The position numbers and the translations under genes were made by a program. From Sphingomonas sp. (GTDB taxonomy: Bacteria; Pseudomonadota; Alphaproteobacteria; Sphingomonadales; Sphingomonadaceae), in contig NZ_JAGIAM010000006.1 of NCBI RefSeq assembly GCF_017744835.1, forward strand, positions 84,383 through 148,382: a stretch of 64,000 nt of DNA, read 5' to 3'. How positions within the stretch are numbered: position 1 is the stretch's first letter; each line of letters opens with the position of its first letter. Positions 1-7,780 of this stretch are shown here, piece after piece. Below the pieces are notes generated by a model, which had not been told where the DNA came from, did no database searches, and saw only the letters and a program-made list of their open reading frames with translations.

Positions 1-570
1 ATCGCCGACGCGCCGCTGATCAAGGTCAAGGTCGACGCGACCATTCCCGACACGCAGATCCGCGCGGTCCGCCAGGCGGCGCCCGACGCGCGGCTGATCG
101 TCGATCCCAACGAGAGCTGGGACCGGCAGCTTCTCGAGGCGATGGAGCCCGTACTGGTCGAGCACCGGGTCGACCTGCTCGAACAGCCCTTGCCCGCCGG
201 ACCCGACGAAGCGCTCGAGGGGCTGACCTACGCCATTCCGATCTGCGCCGATGAATCGGTCCATGTCGCCGCCGACCTCGACATCGTGTCGCGCCGCTAC
301 ACCCATGTGAACGTCAAGCTCGACAAGTCGGGCGGCCTTACTGCCGGCTTCGAGCTCGCCCATGCCGCGCGGGCACGCGGCCTCGGGCTGATGACCGGTT
401 GCATGGTCAGCTCCTCGCTCTCGATCGCCGCCGCGCTGCACGTCGCGCGCATGTCGGACTTCGTCGACCTTGACGGACCGATCTGGCTCAAGGAGGATCG
501 CGCGGGCGGGGTACTCGACGAGCGCGGCTATATGTTGCCGCCGCAAAAGGGTTTTTGGGGGACGGTATGA
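1..570 (+). CDS. dgcA: Dipeptide epimerase / N-acetyl-D-Glu racemase DgcA-like (3' part)
   Basis: The reading frame is open from base 1, so the start lies outside the window; about 189 C-terminal residues are visible. It belongs to the muconate-lactonizing/L-Ala-D/L-Glu epimerase branch of the enolase superfamily. The K-x-K catalytic pair (IKVKVD), the metal ligands in VDPNESW, LLEQPLP and CADES, and the second catalytic lysine in VNVKLDKSGG are all present. Family members racemise the alpha carbon of L-Ala-Glu dipeptides; the DgcA type racemises N-acetyl-D-glutamate. The stop overlaps the next start (ATGA), and the following gene is an N-acyl-D-amino acid deacylase, which favours a role in D-Glu or N-acyl-D-amino acid use. 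The choice between cell-wall dipeptide epimerase and DgcA cannot be settled from sequence alone. Confidence 0.82.
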   Translation: MADAPLIKVKVDATIPDTQIRAVRQAAPDARLIVDPNESWDRQLLEAMEPVLVEHRVDLLEQPLPAGPDEALEGLTYAIPICADESVHVAADLDIVSRRYTHVNVKLDKSGGLTAGFELAHAARARGLGLMTGCMVSSSLSIAAALHVARMSDFVDLDGPIWLKEDRAGGVLDERGYMLPPQKGFWGTV

Positions 571-2126
571 AGGTCGCGCTGCTGCTCGGGATCGCGGCCT
601 TGGCGCTGGGCGCCGCTTCCCCCGCTCCGCAGCACGTCGATCTGCTCATCCGCGGCGGCACGATCTACACCGGATCGGGCGAGCCGATCATCGGCGACAT
701 CGCGATTCGGGGCGACCGGATCGTCTCCGTGGGTCCCCATCTGCAGGTCAGCGCCGGCCGCGTGATCGAGGCCGGGGGCATGGTCGTCGCGCCCGGCTTC
801 ATCGACCCGCACACGCACATGGGCGACGATCTCTCTTCGAACGATGCCGAGAAGCGGCTGGTCCCAGCCTTCCTGATGCAAGGTGTCACCACAGCTTTCA
901 TCGGCAACGACGGGGGCGGCTCCCCGGAGGTCGGCAAGGTGCTGGCCAGCGCCAAGGCCAAGCCCGTCGGTATCAACTATGCCGCCTATGTCGGCTTCGG
1001 CGCGGTGCGCGAGAAGGTGGTGGGCGAGGCCGATCGCGCCCCGACCCTGGCCGAGCTAAGCCAGATGAAGACGCTGGTGGCGGACGCGATGTGCCAGGGG
1101 GCGCTGGGGCTTTCGACGGGGCTGTTCTATGCGCCGCAGAGCTTCGCCAAGACCGACGAGGTCGTGGCGCTCGCCCGCGAGGCGGGGAAGCGCGGCGGGG
1201 TTTACGACAGCCATATCCGCGACGAATCCAGCTATACCGTCGGGCTCGCCGCCGCGATCGACGAGGCGATCGCGATCGGGCGCGAGGGCGGGCTTCCGAC
1301 GCACATCAGCCACATCAAGGCGCTCGGCGTCGACGTGCAGGGCCAGGCAGGCGCGATCATCGCCAAGGTCGAGGCCGCGCAGGCGCGCGGGCAGAAAGTC
1401 ACCGCGGACCAATATCCCTGGTCGGCCTCGGGCACGAGCCTGGTCGCCTCGCTGATGCCGCTCTGGGCGCAGGACGGTGGCCGGCCGGAACTGCTCAAGC
1501 GCTTCGACGACCCGGCGCTCGCGGTCCGGCTGCGCGATGGCATCGTCGAGAATCTGCGCAAGCGCGGCGGCGCGGCCAAGCTGCTCATCGTCGAGGGCAA
1601 ATATGCCAACCGCACGCTCGACGACGTCGCGCGCGAGCTGAAGCAGGATCCTGTCGCCGCCGCGATCACCGTGATCCGCATCGCCGATCCGGGGGTCGTC
1701 TCGTTCAACCAGAGCGAGGAAGACATCGCCGCCTTCATGCGCCGGCCCTGGGTGATGACCAGCTCGGATGCATCGGGCGGCCATCCGCGCGTCTATGGCA
1801 GCTTCGCGCGCAAATACGCCAAATACGTCAAGGCCGAGCGGGTGATCACCCTGCGTGACTTCATCGAGCGGTCCTCCTCGCTCACCGCCGACACCTTCGG
1901 CCTGGCGGACCGCGGCCGGCTTCGGCCCGGCGCCTTCGCCGATGTGGTCGTGTTCGATCCCGCAACCTTCGCCGAGCGCGCCACTTATGCGCAGCCCAGG
2001 CTTCTCGCCCAGGGCGTGCAGACCGTCGTCGTCAACGGCGTGGTCGCGGTCGACAAGGGCGCGCTCACCGGCAAGGCCGCCGGCCGCGCGCTGGCGCATA
2101 CCCCGACGCCGGGAAGCTGCCGCTGA
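567..2126 (+). CDS. N-acyl-D-amino-acid deacylase (amidohydrolase superfamily)
   Basis: A 519-residue metal-dependent amidohydrolase. An N-terminal hydrophobic stretch (residues 1-19) looks like a signal peptide. A small beta-sandwich segment (DLLIRGGTIYTG) follows, then the H-x-H metal motif at residues 82-84 (GFIDPHTH) in a TIM barrel, then the C-terminal sandwich strand (GRLRPGAFADVVVFDP). This matches the D-aminoacylase family, which releases free D-amino acids from N-acyl forms. The ATG at 567 overlaps the upstream stop by four bases; an in-frame TTG at 555 was not chosen. The putative export signal is odd beside a cytoplasmic racemase and suggests periplasmic deacylation. Substrate (N-acyl-D-Glu, D-Asp or neutral) is inferred only from the neighbours. 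Confidence 0.85.
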   Translation: MKVALLLGIAALALGAASPAPQHVDLLIRGGTIYTGSGEPIIGDIAIRGDRIVSVGPHLQVSAGRVIEAGGMVVAPGFIDPHTHMGDDLSSNDAEKRLVPAFLMQGVTTAFIGNDGGGSPEVGKVLASAKAKPVGINYAAYVGFGAVREKVVGEADRAPTLAELSQMKTLVADAMCQGALGLSTGLFYAPQSFAKTDEVVALAREAGKRGGVYDSHIRDESSYTVGLAAAIDEAIAIGREGGLPTHISHIKALGVDVQGQAGAIIAKVEAAQARGQKVTADQYPWSASGTSLVASLMPLWAQDGGRPELLKRFDDPALAVRLRDGIVENLRKRGGAAKLLIVEGKYANRTLDDVARELKQDPVAAAITVIRIADPGVVSFNQSEEDIAAFMRRPWVMTSSDASGGHPRVYGSFARKYAKYVKAERVITLRDFIERSSSLTADTFGLADRGRLRPGAFADVVVFDPATFAERATYAQPRLLAQGVQTVVVNGVVAVDKGALTGKAAGRALAHTPTPGSCR

Positions 2127-3370
2127 TGCTGCGCGGCTGGTTCGCCATCCCGCTGTGGAAGCGGGTGCTCGGCGCGCTCGCGCTCGGGCTGGTCTTCGCC
2201 TTCGCCTGGCCGAGCGCGACGCCGTACGTCCAGTTCATGGGCGACCTGTTCGTCCGCGCGATCCGCATGCTGGTGGCGCCGATCGTGCTGGTGACGATCG
2301 CGGCGGGCATCACGTCGCTCGCCGATCCCAAGAGGCTCGGCGGCCTCGGCGGTCGCACCGTCGGCCTGTTCGCGCTGACCACGGCGATCGCGGTCTCGGT
2401 CGGCATGCTCGTTGCGGCGCTCGTGCAGCCCGGCGTCGGGGCGCCGCTCGGCACTGCCGCGCCGCATGCGCTGGGCGAGCCGGTCACGCCGTACCAGCAG
2501 CTCATCGGCATCATCCCGCTCAACATCTTCGAGGCGCTGGCCAAGGGCGACATGCTCGCGCTGATCTTCGTCGCGATCCTGATCGGCGTGGGCACGGTGA
2601 TCGCCGGCGAGCCGGGCAAGCCTTTCGCATCGCTGCTCCAGTCGACTTCGGCGGTGCTGCTCAAGGTGGTCGGCATCGTGATGGAGGCGACGCCCTTCGG
2701 CGTGTTCGCGCTGATCGCCAATGCGGTGGCGGCGAACGGTGCCGCGGTGTTCGTCAATGTCGGCTGGCTGGCGCTGGCGGTGGTGCTCGGCTCGGCGATC
2801 CAGATCGTGGTGGTCCACAGCCTGATCCTCAAGCTGCTCGCGCGCCTGCCGCTGCTGCCCTTCTTCCGCGGTATCGTCGACGCGCTGGTCGTCGCCTTCT
2901 CGACTGCGTCGAGCTCGGCGACGCTGCCGGTGGCGATGCGCGTGTCGGAGAAGAACCTCGGCATCGCCCGCCCGGTCTTCTCCACCGTCCTCCCGCTCGG
3001 CGCGAGCATCGGCAAGGACGGGACGGCGATGTACGTCGGCCTGCTCAGCATGTTCGCGCTCCAGGCCTTCGGCACGCCGCTGACGCCCCAGGTCTACGGC
3101 ATGGTGCTGCTCACCGGCGCGCTCGCCGCCTTCGGGACTGCGCCGGTCCCCTCCGCCTCGCTGTTCATGCTCGCCGCGGTGCTCTCCGCCGTCGGCGTGC
3201 CGCCCGAGCAGACCGCGCTCGTCGTCGGCTTCGTGCTGCCGTTCGACCGGCTGCTCGACATGACCCGCACCGTTCCCAGCGCGAGCGCCAATCTCACCGT
3301 CGCCACCACCGTGGCGCGCTGGGAGAACGAGCTCGACGAAGCCGTCTACAGGGCCCCCGATCGTGCATAG
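2126..3370 (+). CDS. Dicarboxylate/amino acid:cation symporter (DAACS family)
   Basis: A 414-residue inner-membrane carrier with about eight hydrophobic helices. Family hallmarks are the serine-rich re-entrant loop (FSTASSSATLPVAM), the second loop segment (LPLGASIGKDGTAMY) and the helix-8 stretch DRLLDMTRT. These sites bind Na+/H+ and C4-dicarboxylates or acidic amino acids in GltP/DctA proteins. The start overlaps the previous stop by one base (TGATG), so translation is probably coupled. In this operon the likely cargo is glutamate, aspartate or their N-acyl or D forms, released by the upstream deacylase; that is inference. Confidence 0.88.
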   Translation: MLRGWFAIPLWKRVLGALALGLVFAFAWPSATPYVQFMGDLFVRAIRMLVAPIVLVTIAAGITSLADPKRLGGLGGRTVGLFALTTAIAVSVGMLVAALVQPGVGAPLGTAAPHALGEPVTPYQQLIGIIPLNIFEALAKGDMLALIFVAILIGVGTVIAGEPGKPFASLLQSTSAVLLKVVGIVMEATPFGVFALIANAVAANGAAVFVNVGWLALAVVLGSAIQIVVVHSLILKLLARLPLLPFFRGIVDALVVAFSTASSSATLPVAMRVSEKNLGIARPVFSTVLPLGASIGKDGTAMYVGLLSMFALQAFGTPLTPQVYGMVLLTGALAAFGTAPVPSASLFMLAAVLSAVGVPPEQTALVVGFVLPFDRLLDMTRTVPSASANLTVATTVARWENELDEAVYRAPDRA

Positions 3371-4796
3371 ATCCTTGCTACTCACTCTCGCCCTCGTCTC
3401 GGCCGCACCCGCGCTGGCGCAGAGCCTTCCGCAGCGCGTCCAGGCCAGGCTGGGCGAGGCGCCCAAGGGCACGCGCTTCGGGCTGCTGGTGACCGACGAG
3501 CAGGGGCGCGAGATCGTCGCGGTCGACGCCGACGATCGATTCATGCCGGCCTCGAACACCAAGATCTACACCACGGCGGCCGCCTATTGGACGCTCGCCG
3601 GGATCGATCGGCCCGATGCTACGGGCGGCGCGGCGGTGCGGATCGAGGGCAGCGACGTGATCCTCGTCGGCAACGGCGATGCCCGGCTTTCGAGCGCTGC
3701 GGATTGCACCACCGATTGCCTCGCCACGCTCGCCGATGCCGTGGCGGCCAAGACCCGACAGGTCCGCAACGTGATCGGCGACGCCACGCTCTTCCCCGAC
3801 CAGCGCTGGAGCCCGGGGATGAGCTGGAACAACATCCCGAGCCGCTACGGCACCGGTATCGCGGCGCTGACGCTCGACGACAACGAGATCGCGCTCGACG
3901 TGAAGCCGGGCGCAGTGGGCGATGCGCCCGCGGTCGCCGGGCTCGGCTATTACACGATAGACAATCAGGCAGTGACGTTGCCGGCGGGCGGCAAGACCGA
4001 CCTCGACTTCGATCGCCCGGTCAACAGCCGCACGCTGCGCCTCACCGGCACGATCGCGGCCGACGCTGCGCCCCAGACGCTGCGCATGGGCATCGACGAT
4101 CCCGCGCATTATGCCGCGTGGCGCTTTCGCGCGCTGCTCAAAGCGCGCGGTGTGCAGGTGAGCGGTGCGGTCTCCTCGCGCTACCGCCCGCTTGCGCCTT
4201 CGGACGATCCCGCGGTGCGCCAGGGGGCGCCCGTCGCGCGGCCGCCCCAGCAGCCCGCGCTCGCGCGCCTCGCGCCGCCGCCGCTCGCCGAGGACATCCG
4301 CACGATCAACAAGGAAAGCCAGAACCTCCATGCCGAGCTGCTGATGCGCCGCGTGGGGCTCAAGCGCGGCAGCGGATCGATCCCCGACGGCGTGGCCGAG
4401 GTCGAGACGATGCTGCAGGCCGCCGGCGTGCCCCGCACCGCCTGGGACCTTTCCGACGGATCGGGCATGTCGACCTATAATCGCACCGCGCCGCGCAGCA
4501 CCGTGCGGCTGCTGCGCTGGATCGCCGTGCAGCCCTGGGGCGCGGCATGGCGCGCGACGCTGCCGATCGCGGGGCAGGACGGCACGCTGGCGAAGCGCTT
4601 CAAGGGCACGATCCTGGAGGGCAAGCTCTTCGCCAAGACCGGCACGATCAACGCCACCAATGCGCTGTCGGGATACATGATCGCCAAGAGCGGCCGCACG
4701 CTCACTTTCTCGGTGATCGCCAACGACGTTCCCGGCGACGTGAGCGCGACGCGCTTCATGGATGCGGCGCTGGTCGAGGTCGCCGCGGCGAACTGA
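3363..4796 (+). CDS. dacB: D-alanyl-D-alanine carboxypeptidase/endopeptidase, PBP4 family
   Basis: A 477-residue periplasmic penicillin-binding protein of the S13 (DacB) family, starting with GTG inside the 3' end of the symporter gene (8-base overlap). Residues 1-20 form a signal peptide ending in ALAQ. The active-site S-x-x-K is SNTK at residues 64-67. The second motif lies in DGSGMSTYN and the third is KTG in FAKTGTINATN. A large insertion between the first and second motifs is typical of PBP4. The enzyme cleaves D-Ala-meso-DAP cross-links or terminal D-Ala. Its place in a D-amino-acid operon suggests it feeds D-amino acids or peptides to the upstream enzymes. Confidence 0.9.
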   Translation: MHRSLLLTLALVSAAPALAQSLPQRVQARLGEAPKGTRFGLLVTDEQGREIVAVDADDRFMPASNTKIYTTAAAYWTLAGIDRPDATGGAAVRIEGSDVILVGNGDARLSSAADCTTDCLATLADAVAAKTRQVRNVIGDATLFPDQRWSPGMSWNNIPSRYGTGIAALTLDDNEIALDVKPGAVGDAPAVAGLGYYTIDNQAVTLPAGGKTDLDFDRPVNSRTLRLTGTIAADAAPQTLRMGIDDPAHYAAWRFRALLKARGVQVSGAVSSRYRPLAPSDDPAVRQGAPVARPPQQPALARLAPPPLAEDIRTINKESQNLHAELLMRRVGLKRGSGSIPDGVAEVETMLQAAGVPRTAWDLSDGSGMSTYNRTAPRSTVRLLRWIAVQPWGAAWRATLPIAGQDGTLAKRFKGTILEGKLFAKTGTINATNALSGYMIAKSGRTLTFSVIANDVPGDVSATRFMDAALVEVAAAN

Positions 4797-4812
4797 GGCT
4801 GGGCCGCCGGGC

Positions 4813-5532
4813 TTATTGCGGCCGGTGCTCGAGATAGAGATAGGCGGGATCGAACTCGGCGACGCGCTGCAGCGCGTCCCAGTCGAGGATCGTCACGGTC
4901 GACTGGCGAAATTCCACCAGGCGCCGCTCGCGAAGCTCGCGCAGCATCCGGTTGACGTGCACCGAAGTGAGGCCAAGGCACTCCGCCAGGTCGATCTGCG
5001 TCAGCCTCAGATCATATCGCAACCCCTGCGCCAGGCCGACGATCCCCAGCCGCACATAGAGCTCGCAGAAGAGATGCGCGGTCCTCGCCAGCGCCGAGCG
5101 GCGACCGAGCGAAAGCATCCATTCGCGGTGGATCGACGCATCGAGGTTGGTGCTGAACCACAAGAGACGCGTGAGGTGCGGGAATTCCTGCGTGATCCGG
5201 CGCAAGCCCGCATGCGGCACCGCCACCACCTGGCACGGCGTCAGCGACACGATGTCATGGTCGAGCCGCTTCAGCGTGAAGCTGTGGAGGTCGACGAAAT
5301 CCCCGGCGACGTGCAACTCGGTGATCTGGCGCTCGCCGCTGCGCACGTCCTTCTGGCGGCACGCCATCCCGTCGAGCAGCAGCGTGCTGACCGTGAGCTC
5401 GTCGCCGGCCCGCACCAGCTTGACGTCGGCGTCCACCGTTCGCACGTCGCGCGCCACCGATCGCAGCGCTTCCTCCTCCTGCGGGGAGACGCTGTCGCGG
5501 GCGCGCAGCTTCATCAGGTGCCGCTCGATCAT
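4813..5532 (-). CDS. Crp/Fnr family transcriptional regulator
   Basis: A 239-residue regulator with an N-terminal cNMP-binding-type beta barrel (about residues 15-120) and a C-terminal winged helix (LTQIDLAECLGLTSVHVNRML, recognition helix). No Fnr-like cluster of cysteines is present near the N terminus, so a [4Fe-4S] oxygen sensor is unlikely. The ATG at 5532 is chosen because GGGGAG lies eight bases upstream; a longer frame to 5676 has no such site and adds a low-complexity Arg-rich tail. It is convergent with the PBP4 gene, with only 16 bases between them. Sphingomonads carry many Crp/Fnr paralogs of unknown signal; the ligand here is unknown. Confidence 0.85.
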   Translation of the reverse strand: MIERHLMKLRARDSVSPQEEEALRSVARDVRTVDADVKLVRAGDELTVSTLLLDGMACRQKDVRSGERQITELHVAGDFVDLHSFTLKRLDHDIVSLTPCQVVAVPHAGLRRITQEFPHLTRLLWFSTNLDASIHREWMLSLGRRSALARTAHLFCELYVRLGIVGLAQGLRYDLRLTQIDLAECLGLTSVHVNRMLRELRERRLVEFRQSTVTILDWDALQRVAEFDPAYLYLEHRPQ

Positions 5533-5672
5533 TCCGATCACTCCCCGGCTGTATCCCCTCCGGACGGCTGCCGGCCGGCGCGTGCGGCGGCCGGCTTGCC
5601 GAGAGGGCAGAAGGCATGAAGGCGTAACTCGCCCGCGCCTGCAGAGTTCAGCAGGCGCCAGGCGGACGGGAA

Positions 5673-6221
5673 TCAATCGGCTCCCCCAAGTCCGTGCGCG
5701 AACAAGGCGAGCACCGCGCCGGCCTCCTGCTGCCCCGCCGCGGCCCGGCCGTCGAGCGCAAGCATTGCCAGCCCGTGCACGATCGCCCAGGCAGCGGTGG
5801 TCGCGACGGCCGCATGGGCAGCCGGTACGATCCGCTCCACCCGCCGCGCGAGCACCGCATAGGCGGATCCTCCGGCGTCGCCGGGCTCCGGGGTTTCGCA
5901 GACTCCGGAGAACATCAGCCGGAACAGCGCGGGATGCGCCCGGGCGAAGGCCAGATAGGCAAGGCCCTGCGCGACCAGTGCCTCGCGCCCGCTCACCTCG
6001 GCATCCGCAGCCTCCAGCGACGCGCGCAGCATCACGAAGCCGGCATCCGCCACGGCGCTCAGCAGCGCGGCCTTGTCGGGGAAGTGGCGGTAGGGGGCCA
6101 TGGCGGAAACTCCCGCCGCGCGCGCGACGCTGCGCAGGCTCAGCTCGCTCGCACCTTCGGCGAGCATCTCCATCGCAACCTGCACAAGCCTTTCCCGCAG
6201 GCCGCCGCGTTCGTCCGTCAT
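5673..6221 (-). CDS. TetR/AcrR family transcriptional regulator
   Basis: A 182-residue repressor. The N-terminal helix-turn-helix is clear (LSLRSVARAAGVSAMAPYRHF, residues about 22-43) and is followed by the KAALLSAVADAGF helix. The C-terminal half resembles a TetR_C/WHG-type ligand domain (AQGLAYLAFARAHPALFRLMF). ATG 6221 is used; the upstream extension to 6293 reads through the operator region and is Cys-rich, so it is unlikely to be real. The gene is divergent from the DUF4188 gene, and two copies of a 17-base palindrome lie between the starts. Autorepression plus control of the divergent gene is the expected arrangement. Confidence 0.88.
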   Translation of the reverse strand: MTDERGGLRERLVQVAMEMLAEGASELSLRSVARAAGVSAMAPYRHFPDKAALLSAVADAGFVMLRASLEAADAEVSGREALVAQGLAYLAFARAHPALFRLMFSGVCETPEPGDAGGSAYAVLARRVERIVPAAHAAVATTAAWAIVHGLAMLALDGRAAAGQQEAGAVLALFAHGLGGAD

Positions 6222-6225
6222 TTGA

Positions 6226-6242
6226 TGTTTACACCGTACACA
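6226..6242. promoter_or_regulatory. Imperfect operator copy (TetR site 1)
   Basis: TGTTTAC-ACC-GTACACA is an imperfect 7+3+7 inverted repeat. Its left arm is identical to that of the perfect copy centred 27 bases downstream. It lies four bases from the TetR start codon, so bound protein would block TetR transcription or initiation. Confidence 0.72.
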
Positions 6243-6252
6243 AGCCAATATA

Positions 6253-6269
6253 TGTTTACAGCGTAAACA
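6253..6269. promoter_or_regulatory. Perfect palindromic operator (TetR site 2)
   Basis: TGTTTAC-AGC-GTAAACA has perfect 7-base arms around a 3-base centre. It sits immediately before the AGAGGAG ribosome-binding site (6269-6275) of the DUF4188 gene. Its size and symmetry fit a TetR-family operator. Confidence 0.8.
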
Positions 6270-6282
6270 GAGGAGTCGGAAC

Positions 6283-6756
6283 ATGCAAGCCAAGGTCGTG
6301 CGCGAGACGGTGGACCTCTCGCTTTATCCGGACCTCGTCGTCGTGCTGCTGGGATTCAAGCTGCGGCGGCTGCGCGGCCTGCCCGGGTTGCTCGGCATCG
6401 GCCGGGGGCTGGCCACGCTGCGGAGCGACCCGCCCGAGGGGCTGCTCCACCACGAGCAGTTCCTGTTCGCCTGGAACCATGTCGGCATCCGCCAATATTG
6501 GCGCGACCTCGAGAGCCTCGAACGCTTCACCCGCGATCCGCTGCACGCGGGCTGGTGGCGCGACTTCCTGCGCGACACGCGCGGCTGCGGCTTCTGGCAC
6601 GAGACCTACAGCAGTGGCCGCGGCATGGAGGCGATCTACATCGACATGCCCGAACGCACCGGCTTCGGCCGCTTCGCGCCGCCCCGACATGCAGTGGGCC
6701 CGTTCATGTCGAGCCGCGAGCGGCTGCGCGAGGATGTCCGCGAGCGGGCGGTCTGA
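6283..6756 (+). CDS. DUF4188 family protein (monooxygenase-like, unknown function)
   Basis: A 157-residue protein matching the DUF4188 pattern: an N-terminal strand-helix (DLSLYPDLVVVLLGFKL), the central WNHVGIRQYWRDLESLERF segment and the C-terminal GFWHETYSSGRGMEAIYIDMP segment. This family has a ferredoxin-like (dimeric alpha/beta barrel) look and is sometimes labelled monooxygenase, and is related to aldoxime dehydratase-like proteins. No activity is established. The start has a strong AGAGGAG site seven bases upstream. Two palindromic operators precede it and a TetR gene is divergent, so the gene is probably induced by a small hydrophobic ligand. Confidence 0.82.
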   Translation: MQAKVVRETVDLSLYPDLVVVLLGFKLRRLRGLPGLLGIGRGLATLRSDPPEGLLHHEQFLFAWNHVGIRQYWRDLESLERFTRDPLHAGWWRDFLRDTRGCGFWHETYSSGRGMEAIYIDMPERTGFGRFAPPRHAVGPFMSSRERLREDVRERAV

Positions 6757-6896
6757 ATCCTCAACCTAGGCCGTGAACGCATAAACGACTGCTATCGTCA
6801 CAGGGGCTGAATGCCCGATGTTGAGTGACTTTCGGCGCGACCCTTCCGAGGACAAAGTCGCTAACTGCCGTTGGCGTCGCCATGTGCGAACGACTG

Positions 6897-7280
6897 CTAT
6901 TCCACAGCCAATTCGTACTCGGGATTGTAGCCATGGGTGACCACGCCAGAGCCCTCCGCAGCAACTTGCCGGGCCGTCCGCCCGTCCAGGCGACGCCAAA
7001 TCCCAATAAAGCAGCGCGCCGCCCGAAGCTTGCCAGAAGGGCGAAGATCTTTCGCGATGTACACTCCTTTTGGCTCGTCCGTCGAACGATCGGTAAGCCT
7101 CCTTCGCCCGAATTTTCCGATATCATCGACCCCACAGATTTCTATTTTCCTGTCGATCCAGCTCGATGGGGAGCTCTCTAGTAGCCTAATTTCGACACGT
7201 TCAGCCGCTTGATCGTTTGATGCGGCTAGCGATGTCGAAATCGCGGCCGCTACAACGAAAAATGCGAGAATGTTGCTCAC
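6897..7280 (-). CDS. Small secreted protein of unknown function
   Basis: A 127-residue frame beginning with GTG. Residues 1-20 form a convincing signal peptide (FFVVAAAISTSLAAS), followed by a mixed polar domain with two cysteines (EICGVDD and AARCFIG) that could pair. No known family is recognised. Its start overlaps the stop of the upstream frame (7277-7714) by four bases (GTGA), which hints at an operon. The stretch is AT-richer than its neighbours and uses more A/T-ending codons, which suggests transferred or relaxed sequence. A competing plus-strand frame (6825-7181) has no signal peptide and looks like an antisense shadow. Confidence 0.5.
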   Translation of the reverse strand: MSNILAFFVVAAAISTSLAASNDQAAERVEIRLLESSPSSWIDRKIEICGVDDIGKFGRRRLTDRSTDEPKGVYIAKDLRPSGKLRAARCFIGIWRRLDGRTARQVAAEGSGVVTHGYNPEYELAVE

Positions 7281-7714
7281 GCGCCGGCTCCAAATGCGCT
7301 TAAGAGAAACAAGCTATCATGCTGCTGAAGAGGTTTAAAGATACGGTGTAGCGTCTCCCGGCCGATGTCAGCCGTAGATGAGTTGACGGTATCGTGATAT
7401 GCGAAACGTGCTCCAAGTGGCGATTTACCTGCTGCAGCAATGGCATCAACTTCCTCGTTGTCGCCTCCAATCGCGATCTGCCTCCCAATTGGTTCGCCAA
7501 GTGTCGGGGGCATTCGGGTTCCCGCCTGGATCTCCGCCCGTATTTCCACCAGGTCCCCGTGGCCCGCCGACCGACGGGAGGGATGGAAGCGCCGCGTTCC
7601 ATCAACGCCTCCGAACAGGTCGTGCACAGCAACGCTCACCAACCCCGCTCCGGGATGGCCTGGAAGATCTTGTAGCAACTGGTGATCATCCCAGACACCG
7701 TGGCGGGGTTGCAC
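7277..7714 (-). CDS. Possible hypothetical protein or gene remnant
   Basis: A 145-codon frame from a GTG. The C-terminal half (about residues 65-145, from PTLGEPIGRQ to the end) reads like a normal mixed alpha/beta protein. The N-terminal half is rich in Gly, His and Arg and looks less natural, so the true start may be internal or the gene may be frameshifted. It is linked by a GTGA overlap to the secreted protein gene downstream. No family is recognised. The only strong support is the coupling and the codon pattern of the C-terminal half. Confidence 0.33.
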   Translation of the reverse strand: MQPRHGVWDDHQLLQDLPGHPGAGLVSVAVHDLFGGVDGTRRFHPSRRSAGHGDLVEIRAEIQAGTRMPPTLGEPIGRQIAIGGDNEEVDAIAAAGKSPLGARFAYHDTVNSSTADIGRETLHRIFKPLQQHDSLFLLSAFGAGA

Positions 7715-7734
7715 GATGCGCGCGGCTTAGATCG

Positions 7735-7760
7735 ACCCCTCCCTGCGAGCAGGGAGGGGT
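7735..7760. repeat. Palindromic intergenic repeat (CCTCCC type)
   Basis: An 11-base perfect stem (ACCCCTCCCTG / CAGGGAGGGGT) with a CGAG loop between the serine hydrolase gene and the unknown frame. It lacks a T-run on the plus strand. Similar CCTCCC hairpins occur at 35234, 35586 and 37327, so it belongs to a small dispersed family. Confidence 0.75.
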
Positions 7761-7780
7761 GCACGTTTGGCTGAATTATC

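Noticed and set aside
470..1858. Arg-rich plus-strand frame overlapping the deacylase gene
   Set aside because: Out-of-frame shadow of the deacylase; composition unlike a real protein.
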